NCBI GenBank assembly: GCA_014529385.2
Contig: CM043962.1
Location: 44,503,098-44,567,097 of the forward strand
Source: Adiantum capillus-veneris
Taxonomy: Eukaryota > Streptophyta > Polypodiopsida > Polypodiales > Pteridaceae
Length of the DNA stretch: 64,000 nt
Direction of reading: 5' to 3'
The number at the start of each line of letters is the position of its first letter. The stretch's first letter is position 1. A model generated the notes under the pieces. It saw only the letters and a program-made list of their open reading frames with translations. It made no database searches and was not told the origin of the DNA. This document shows positions 56,780 to 64,000 of this stretch, piece after piece. A program made the translations under genes and the position numbers.

Positions 56780-57157
56780 CTTTCTCTCTCATCCCCTACC
56801 TTTGGGCCCGCCCCCTCATGTGTAGGGATGTGTGTTGACTTTGGAGAGCACACAAAGCATCCAATTCCCCCTAAGCTTTAACCCTTTGGACACAACCTTT
56901 GAATTTTGGAACCTTAGCATTTTGGAAGTCTTAATGGGCTGAACCTTAGGGTCGTTTTAGCCCATTGTTGCACATGGATCTTTTGCAGATGGCCCCCCCT
57001 TTGGATCCCTATTTTCCCTCCTTTGGATCCCTATTGTGGCCGGTCTACTAGCTTAACCAATATTCTAGCCTTTTCTCCCCTGGCACTTCTCCACATTAAA
57101 TGATCAATTTAATATGAGAAAATCATTTAGGAGAATTAGATATTGATTATTATGACA
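55526..57157 (-). mobile_element. 3' LTR of the - strand chromovirus
   Basis: In + reading it runs TGTAACATTTAATGG... to ...TTATTATGACA, 1632 bp. Its first 1.15 kb is nearly identical to 62847-64000; three differences are seen in the first 130 bases. The bases outside the end at 55521-55525 are GGGCA; the matching duplication would be outside the window. It contains a (GT)n run at 56728-56779. The 70-codon ORF duplicated in both LTRs (55662 and 62984) has no recognised domain. Confidence 0.94.
56728..56779. repeat. (GT)n microsatellite within the LTR
   Basis: About 25 GT units. Confidence 0.97.
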
Positions 57158-57173
57158 TTACCTCTCTCTTGAA
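57158..57173 (-). other. Polypurine tract of the - strand chromovirus
   Basis: Read on the minus strand, CAAGAGAGAGGTAA lies directly before the LTR start TGTCATAATAATC. Confidence 0.75.
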
Positions 57174-57514
57174 ATCATAGTCGTCCTCGACTATGGTGTA
57201 GAGAAGATAAAGCATATTCATGAGTCCTTTTCTTAGCGGGTAGATTAGTCCACAATGGATGACTAGTCCATTTGGCGCTTGAGAGCCTGAGGCTGCCGCA
57301 AGCATGTCTGCACATTAGTCCTATCAATCTTCCATAGTAGAGTGACAAGCTCTACTTGGTGTTTGGGAGACGTCGTCTCCGCAAACTTGATCTAAGCATG
57401 CATACTACTTCATTTTTGTGCACAATAAAGAAAAAGAAAGTCTTATAAGACAAAAACTTTGTTCATTTTTAACATTTTGTACATTTGCTTACTCGTGGGA
57501 AGCATTGTAAGCAT

Positions 57515-58187
57515 TGACAAGGTTTAGGTTATCCTTTAATTGTATGCCTTGCATCCATCTAGCATCTTCAAAAGGATAATTCTTAAACTTAATAAGATAT
57601 CGTCGGATAGTCTTATCGCCTCTTAATACCTTGTCTTCATGTCAGAGAATGGACTTGGGCTGCAGCACCTCCTCTTGGTCCTCGATCTTCGGTGGGTCTT
57701 CGATAGTTGGTTCTTGAGGTGGCTCTCCTTTGTAAGGCTTTAATAGGCTCACATGGAAAGCATTGTGTATGAGCCAATGATTGGGCAAATTGAGGTAATA
57801 GTCCATCTCACTGATTGGCCTAAGAATCTGGAAGGGACCATAGTACCTTTTTGCTAGTTTAGAAAAGTACTTTTGGTGGCCCGTAGGATTCTTGCCCGTC
57901 GTGTGCCTTAATCGAGCCTTGGAAAACTTTAACAAGACCCAATTGTTTTCCTTAAAGGCTTGGGCTCTTCTGTGCTTGTCAGCAGCAGCCTTTTGCGTTT
58001 GCTGTGAGATAGAGATAGCATCCTTAATCTTTTGAAAAGATTCTTGTAGGTCTCGGCTATACTCATCTGTAGCAAAGATCTTCCCATGTACCTTAAGTAG
58101 CAAGGGACTTTTTGATCTTCCCTCAATTACCTCGAAAGGTGCTTTTCCCGTGGAAGTATGTATAGTGTTATTGTAAGCATACTCCAC
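57515..58187 (-). pseudogene. Chromovirus integrase C-terminus and chromodomain
   Basis: The frame from 58187 reads VEYAYNN-type integrase end sequence, a basic linker, the GPY module (RYYGPFQILRPISEMDYYL), and HNAFHVSLLKPYKG. After the stop at 57642, another frame encodes IRRYLIKFKNYPFEDARWM, a chromodomain with the expected aromatic and tryptophan positions. This makes the element a chromovirus, like the one at 1-3965, but the two are different families by sequence. Confidence 0.88.
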
Positions 58188-58275
58188 TAAGGGTAAGTAC
58201 TTCTCCCATTGGGATCTTTGATCTACTTCCGTTACATAGGCTTTTAGTAGATCGAGAATTGTTAGGTTAGCTATT

Positions 58276-58902
58276 TCACTTTGGCCATCCGTTTGTGGAT
58301 GATAGGCCGAAGAGAAGTTTTAGCCTTGTTCCTAAATTCTCAAAGAGACCCTTCAAGAAATTACTGGTCATTCTAGGATCTCTATCCGACACTATGGACA
58401 TTGGCAAGCCATGGTACTTGAAAATTTGTGAAATGAAGAGGGTTGCCATTTGATGGGCTTTGATAGTCTTTTTGACAGGTATAAAATGAGCTTGTTTACT
58501 AAACCTGTCTACTATCGTCCATATTCCCGTATTCCCATGGATAGACTTGGGCAATCCAAAGATAAAATCCATGGATATGCTCTCCCATGGTGAATTAGGG
58601 ATTGGCAAGGGTTGAAGCAATCCAAGTTGCTTCCCTCTATCAAATTTTGTCTTTTGGCATACCACACCTTTAGAAACATACTCTTGTATGTTCACTTTCA
58701 TGGTAGGCCAATAGAAATATGTTTCAATTCCCTTTAAGGTAGACTGAATCCCTCTATGCCCCGCATAAGGTGGAGCATGAGATTCATACATTACTTTCTC
58801 ACGTAGTGAGTTAGTAACACATAGTCTATTTCCATAGAGAAGATAACCATCTTGTAAGATAAATGGTTTTTCTTTCTTCCCTAATGCAAGGGCTGAAATC
58901 AC
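58276..58902 (-). pseudogene. Chromovirus integrase, N-terminal and core domains
   Basis: The zinc-binding part reads YAGHRGIQSTLKGIETYFYW and SKGVVCQKTKFDRGK; the first cysteine of the CxxC pair is replaced by glycine. Core motifs are SMDFIFGLPKS and MSIVSDRDPRMTSNF, followed by a frameshift near 58315. After the shift, the AYHPQTDGQ block with the catalytic glutamate is still readable. A gap with stops at about 58903-58925 separates it from the RNase H end. Confidence 0.9.
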
Positions 58903-60108
58903 ATTTCTAAAATCGGGATCAATAGCATACTCATCATCATTGAAGATAGATCATTGTGAGTTGCTATGGAAAAAGCATTCACTCTTGGCCATCTTGAGAG
59001 TGCATCAGCTACTTGATTATGCTTGCCAACAATGTGAGAAATATGAAAATGAAATTGCGAAAGGAAATTTGCCCACCTCATTTGTTTGTCGGAGAGCTTG
59101 GTCTGCGTCATGAAGTACTTAAGACTTTGGTGATCCGTTCGCAGAATGAAAGGAGTCCCCAATAAAATAGTGCTTCCATGAGTCTAAGGCATGTAGAACT
59201 GCAAGGAGTTCCTTTTCATATATGCCTAGAGCTTGCTCAATAGGGTCGAGCCTTCGACTCTCATAGCCTATGGCATGCCCTTCTTGGAGTAAAACAGCTC
59301 CAAGGCAATCACCACAAGCATCACATTGGACCTCAAATGGTTTTGAGAGATCCGGTAGTGTAAGCACAGGTTGAGAGATAAGCTTTTCTTTAAGCTTTTC
59401 AAAAGCATTGTTCTCCTTAGCAGACCATGTATACCTAACGCTTTTCTTTGTTAGGTCATGTAATGGTCCCGCAATTTGTGAGAACTTTTCTATGAAGCGT
59501 CTATAGTATGCACACATACCTATAAAGCTTCTTAGTTCATGAAGATTCCTTGGTTTAGGCCATCCTTTTATTACCTCTAACTTAGATGGATCCATTTGGA
59601 TGCCATCTTGAGAGATAATATGACCTAAATACTGAATCTCTTGAAAGAAAAATTCACTTTTCTTTCGATTAACATAAAGTTTATTCTCTCTTAAAACTTG
59701 AAATATTACCTGGAGGTGTTGCTTGTGTTCCTCCAATGAATTAGAGTAGATGATAATATCATCAAAGAACACTCCATTGAAGGTTTGATGAGGCCTGAAC
59801 AGCTTCTCCATCAAGCGGTTGAATGTGGCTGGTGCATTGGTCAAGCCAAAAGGCATGACAATGTATTCGTAAATACCAAATGTGGTGCGAAATGCGGTCT
59901 TTACAATGTCTTGATCAACTATCCTTATTTGATGATAGCCACTTTTTAGGTCAATCCTACTGAAGTAGGTTGATCCTTGTAGCTTATTAAATAGGTCTGC
60001 TACCCATGGAACGGGAAACCTATTCTTGATAGTGATCCTATTTAGTGCTCTATAGTCGACACACATACGATATGTGCCGTCTTTATTTTGCACTAATAGC
60101 ATAGGTGA
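58903..60108 (-). pseudogene. Chromovirus reverse transcriptase and RNase H
   Basis: Frames from 60102 and 59162 together encode the [54 protein letters not shown], and FNGVFFDDIIIYSN with the catalytic FFDD pair near 59765. RNase H follows: LSKPFEVQCDACGDCLGAVL (the DAS block appears as DAC), RTDHQSLKYFMTQ, KHNQVADALSRW. A frameshift near 59150 and a TGA at 60106-60108 (after SSRF) break it. Confidence 0.93.
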
Positions 60109-60948
60109 TCAAAATCGAGATGAGCTTGGCCTAACCATACCCTTCTCAACTAACTCATGCACTTGCCGCATAATCTCCTCTTGTTGAGCTTGAGAAAATC
60201 TATAAGGAGGTTTGTTAGGCAGTGAACTTCCTGGAAGAAGTTCGATTGCATGGTCATCATTACCTCGTTTAGGAGGTAGCTCACAAGGGATGTCGTCAAT
60301 AAAAACATCTTGAAACCCATTGAGAAAATTGGATAACTCTAATTCCTTTTGGTTGCTTTTATTTTCTTTTGCTAAAGCATTAGGTTCATTTTGAGAGTCT
60401 TTAACAAAAATCATGTACATGGAAATAGAGCTCTTTATTGACTTGTTGAAAGCTGGTGTATGTACAATGGGGATAGTGTTACCCATTTCCTTAGCATCTA
60501 TATACATGTCTTTTTCCCTGAACTTAAAGGAGATTCTCCTTTCAGGAAATTTAACATCGGCAGCCAGGCGGTCAAACCATGGTGCCCCTAGGATTACATC
60601 CTCATGCTTGAGAGGAGAGATAAAGAAGTCCTCTTTGTCCACATAGCCTTGGACATGAAGCCTCAATTTCCCAATTAAGGGAGTGACTGAAGCTTCTTGC
60701 CCCTTGAAGGCACTGTCTGCGGGTAGGACATCTCCCATCTCATAGGATTGTATGCCTAGCTTGGTGGCTAACTCTATAGATATAAAATTGTGAGTAGAAC
60801 CAGGGTCAAAGAGAATAAAAGCATCAAGTTCTCTTACCTTTCCCCAAGCCTGGCATAGAGGAGATCCTTTGTGGTGAGTTTGGTGAGTCTCCTCCTATTG
60901 AATTTCAACCAAGGAAGCTCTAGGAGGATCTTGGCGGTTGTTCTTTTG
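60109..60948 (-). pseudogene. Chromovirus aspartic protease and linker to RT
   Basis: The protease active site reads FILFDPGSTHNFIS (about 60793-60834), where most relatives have DSGS or DSGA. It is followed by the typical HEDVILGAPWFDRLAADVKF block. The linker ends GNDDHAIELLPGSSLPNKPP and the RT entry block EEIMRQVHELVEKGMVRPSS. The frames from 60738 and upstream are joined by one frame change. Confidence 0.9.
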
Positions 60949-62430
60949 CGGACAAGCACGGTACGCATGCCCTTGTTCGCCGCACTTGAAACACTAGTTA
61001 TCCTTACGATAACGCTCAAGCTCTTCAGGAGAGAGTTTATTCTTACCTTTGTAAATTCCCTTCTCTTTAGCTTTGTTAGAGTTGCCCTTGGGAGACTTTT
61101 GGACATTGTCCTTCCCCTTAGGCTCATTGGAACCCTTGTTTTCCGGGGGCTTTTTATTTCTTTTAGCCCCCATTTGGAAATTGATTCGAGAGGCCACCAT
61201 AGTATGGTGTATTACCGCCGATATGGTACGTGGCCTTTGGGAGTTGACATACTCCACCATTTCTTTGGTTAAGCCCGCACAAAATTGTTGCTTTTGCTCT
61301 CCAAAATCCAACTTTTTGAAGACAGTGGCTTTGAGTTGTAAGTCCCAAAACTTGTCTACATATTTGTGGATGGATTCATTGGGAGAGAGCTTTAAGCTTC
61401 GCCATTCGGTGAGTACTTTGTCTTTGGCATCGGTGGCCAAAAACTGCTTCATCATGGAAGATCTTAAAGCTTTCCATGTTCGTGGAGCTTCACCGTTGGC
61501 TCGTAGGCTAGACCACCATTGCCTGGCGGGCTTTTGAAAGTGCATAGCTACATGGCGTAGCTTAGAGGACTCCGTGAAGCCCTCATCTCCAAACGCCGCA
61601 TCGAACTGTTGGATAAAGTCCAAAACTTTGTCCGTAGCACCAAAGGTACCATCATAGGTAAGGAAAGAGATGCTCTTCCCTCCCTCTTTGAATTTCTTCA
61701 GCTTGGATGACCTCTTCCATGCGGCATAGGATGTCCTATGGCCTCTTCTTTTTGATGGTTCAAAGGTTGCACCATCACTTTCTTCAGAAGGTGAAGAATT
61801 TGAAGAAGAGGGTGACCTCTTTCTCGCCTTTTTCTTGTCTTGATCTTCATCGTCTTCACCATAGCTTTCATAAGAGGAAGAGGATGAAGAAGATGGAGAA
61901 GAGGGTGTCCTCTTTATCGCCTTTTTCTCCTCTTGCTTTTTATCATCCCTCTTTGAATTATGGTGTGGAGAAGAGTGTGATGGTCTTCTCCGCTTTGGTG
62001 GTGATGGAGAGCGTTTAGCCCGCCGTCTTCTTGGAGCCATCTCCGCCGAGGTGGCGGGAGACTCGCTTCTTTCTTGTTCCTTCGGTGGAGGCTCTTGAGT
62101 TCTCCTTTGGGAAGGAGATGCATCATCAAGAAGTAAATTCTTGAGCCCTTAATATGGATTCTCTTCTTCTTCCCGAATCGGAGAGAGACCTCTTTTGGTA
62201 GTCTCACAAGGAGGCTTCCTGGGTGTTCTCTCGTCATGGTGATGAGCTTGGAGAATCCCGTGAGCACGGAGCTGCCGTTGCACTTCACTTTGGAGAGATG
62301 GATTGCCCATGGCTTGTTGAAGCCTAATAACAAGATAGTTAACAAGCATTGAAGCATCATTAGTAGCTTGCTCATGAGCAAAATCAAAGTTATCAACATT
62401 AATTTCACTCTCTTTACTATTGTCAGCCAT
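60949..62430 (-). pseudogene. Chromovirus gag with CCHC zinc knuckle
   Basis: Gag starts MADNSKESEINVDNF at 62430 and has a stop at 62149-62151. It continues in frame through a basic and Ser-rich part, many SSPSSSS and KKARKRS runs, to the gag core: SISFLTYDGTFGATDKVLDF, HFQKPARQWWSSLRANG, EWRSLKLSPNESIHKYVDKF. After a TAG at 60994-60996 the knuckle CFKCGEQGHAYRACP follows. The gag core matches the retrotransposon gag family that packages element RNA. Confidence 0.92.
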
Positions 62431-62832
62431 TCTAACAACTTTTAGGTGTAAACTTTTTAGGTGTACTTTGGCACTTCAAGCCCTAGTTGCTACTCCTCTT
62501 TACCCCTTTAGAAAAAGCACTCAAGCTACTGTACCCGCGGCTCGAATACCATTAATTGCAAGGAATAGAAAGAGGGTCTTTCGACACCAAAACAGCACCG
62601 GCTCCTGTCAAGCTTCTAATAGCTCAATAGTGGTTAAGCCGTAGGCAAGCCCCGTAGGACTCCACTATTAAGACCATAGCTCTCGACGGTGATGCCCCGT
62701 TAACTGCACGAAGGCAGGCGCACTGCAAGGCTGAAAAATCCCTATTCTACTTACTCACAGGCAATTAATAATACCAACCATTTGTAGCTAGCTTGAGGAC
62801 CTCCCTTCTTGAGCAAGAAAAGAGAAACCTTG

Positions 62833-62846
62833 AGCTCTGATACCAA
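62833..62846 (-). other. Primer-binding site, initiator tRNA-Met type
   Basis: On the minus strand the LTR end GTTACA is followed by TTGGTATCAGAGCTC. TGGTATCAGAGC is the standard plant site complementary to the 3' end of initiator tRNA-Met. It fixes the element's orientation and the inner end of the 5' LTR. Confidence 0.93.
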
Positions 62847-64000
62847 TGTAACATTTAATGGCCTAAAAACTTATGTGTAGCGGAAATTAGCATGAACATA
62901 GTGGGCATTTCATTAGAATAGATTCCTAATGAGAATTACAAGAGTGCTTGGGTGGAGAGAGCAACAAAAAGCATAACACCTAGTTAGATAGCATCGACAA
63001 TACTTTCAAAAGAGAGAGAAATTAAGCTATTGACAACAGTTGAGGACCGGATTTGCATGGAGCCGGTCCCCCCTCCAAAAGGCTTTGTATTATGGTTTCT
63101 CCCATCAAGAGAGACATTGTACAATACAATTCTTTGTGTTCCTTCAAGACTAGCTAGTGCAATGAAGATGAAAGCTTCATGCACTAAGCAAAACACTTAA
63201 CAAACACAACTTAATTATCCCCGTTCTCAGACCCAAGACCTCACACACCTTCGAAGATGGTGAGAGCTAGCAGGGTATGAGAGTAGATTGAGAGGAAGAA
63301 GGAGTATCTTACGAGAAAGATGTACATCTCCTCACATAATCACTCATATTAGCATAGCTTTAGCTTAGTAATTAGCTTGGTAGAGGAGATGAGCATGCAT
63401 TGAAGCTTGGCTCTTGGTTGGATTTGCATCCACAAGCCAAGAGTGTGTCGTTGTAGGCTTCTATCTCACAAGCTTGGAGTAGGTGATGAGCTCTCCATTA
63501 AATCTTGGGAAGAGATAGTCTTCTCTTTCTTCACACATGAGATTGTGTGAGTGTGTGTGTGATAATGCCTTGAAAAAATCAGCCCCCTCTCTCTCTTGGG
63601 CGAGCCCTCTTGCTATTTGCTCTTGTTGAGCCCTCATTGGCTCACCCCAAGTCAAGCCAATGACTATTAAGCAGCATAAGTGATAGCCTTGTGACATGTG
63701 TCCCCCTTTCCCCTTTTGTGAGAGCTTTAGGTAATTAAATAATTAAACTAAACCCTCATTGGACCCCTTTTCCTCCTGGCCAATAGGAATCAGGCAAGCC
63801 ATTGGGCTCCTAAATGCTCATTGGACCCCTTGTGAGATTGCCCAATAGTCTTCTAGGAGACTTAATTCTCATTGGTTTCTTTTATTAAATGTTTTTAAAT
63901 TAATTAAACTAGATTTACTCTAGCTTAATTCTCATTGGTCCACCTCCAAGGCCATCCAGTAGGAATTAGGCACACCTTGTGGGCATCTGTGCTAGGGAGC
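62847..64000 (-). mobile_element. 5' LTR of the - strand chromovirus, cut by the window edge
   Basis: It starts TGTAACATTTAATGGCC and follows the LTR at 55526-57157 base for base with few changes up to the last base of the window, which corresponds to about 56685 in the other LTR. About 480 bp of this LTR should lie beyond the edge. Between 62431 and 62832 there is leader sequence without a gene. Confidence 0.94.

Noticed and set aside
61073-61537. ORFs on the + strand opposite gag
   Set aside because: They are antisense shadows of the minus-strand gag and protease frames.
62833-62846. tRNA-like sequence
   Set aside because: It is only the primer-binding complement of a tRNA 3' end, not a tRNA gene; no cloverleaf surrounds it.

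Overview
The window reads as nuclear DNA of a land plant, most probably a fern. The evidence is Ty3/gypsy chromoviruses and Ty1/copia elements with plant-type tRNA-Met primer sites, decayed PPR genes with the MYAKCG and WNALI motif style common in fern and moss families, GT-AG introns, and very many long GA/CT microsatellites. Species assignment is inference. I see no intact ordinary host gene; almost everything recognisable is a transposable element or a broken gene copy.

Layout. 1-4000: the 3' half of a Ty3/gypsy chromovirus on the + strand (RT, RNase H, integrase, chromodomain), split by an LTR-like insertion at 819-2282. 4001-9050: its very long LTR or LTR plus leader, containing a roughly 145-bp AT-rich tandem array and a 1.34-kb TTAA-flanked DNA transposon (6059-7395). 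A related array fills 9250-10945. 11110-13810: decayed PPR sequence into which other gene pieces, including an antisense AAA-ATPase fragment, are embedded. 13811-18060: mostly featureless, with an LTR scrap near 17 kb.

18065-25987 is the most distinctive block. It holds two convergent multi-exon genes bounded by GA/CT arrays: a + strand coiled-coil and RING-like gene, and a - strand DDE-transposase-like gene carrying DFAENY, SDG..AQFK and HDKG..DG motifs. I recall this motif set from animal genomes. Its introns and intergenic space are full of a GGTACTT motif. All recognised breaks in the transposase are C-to-T type nonsense codons.

26 to 30 kb contains an unrecognised ORF and a broken SWIM zinc-finger gene. 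30.0-34.1 kb holds two copies of one LINE, tail to tail around a 144-bp hairpin. 34.1-37.74 kb is an inverted copy of the 4-9 kb chromovirus LTR, inserted in a copia RT (37745-38709). 38.77-43.07 kb is a broken coiled-coil coding region split by a second TTAA transposon (40680-42018). 44826-50527 is a complete LTR element with only gag and protease. 51-53.9 kb has small unassigned coding pieces, possibly spliced on the - strand. 54.4-55.2 kb has copia scraps.

55526 to beyond 64000 is a - strand chromovirus with both LTRs, PBS, gag, protease, RT/RNase H, integrase and chromodomain; its LTRs are nearly identical although its coding sequence is broken. The picture is a heterochromatic, heavily nested repeat region in which insertion order can be read from the interruptions.
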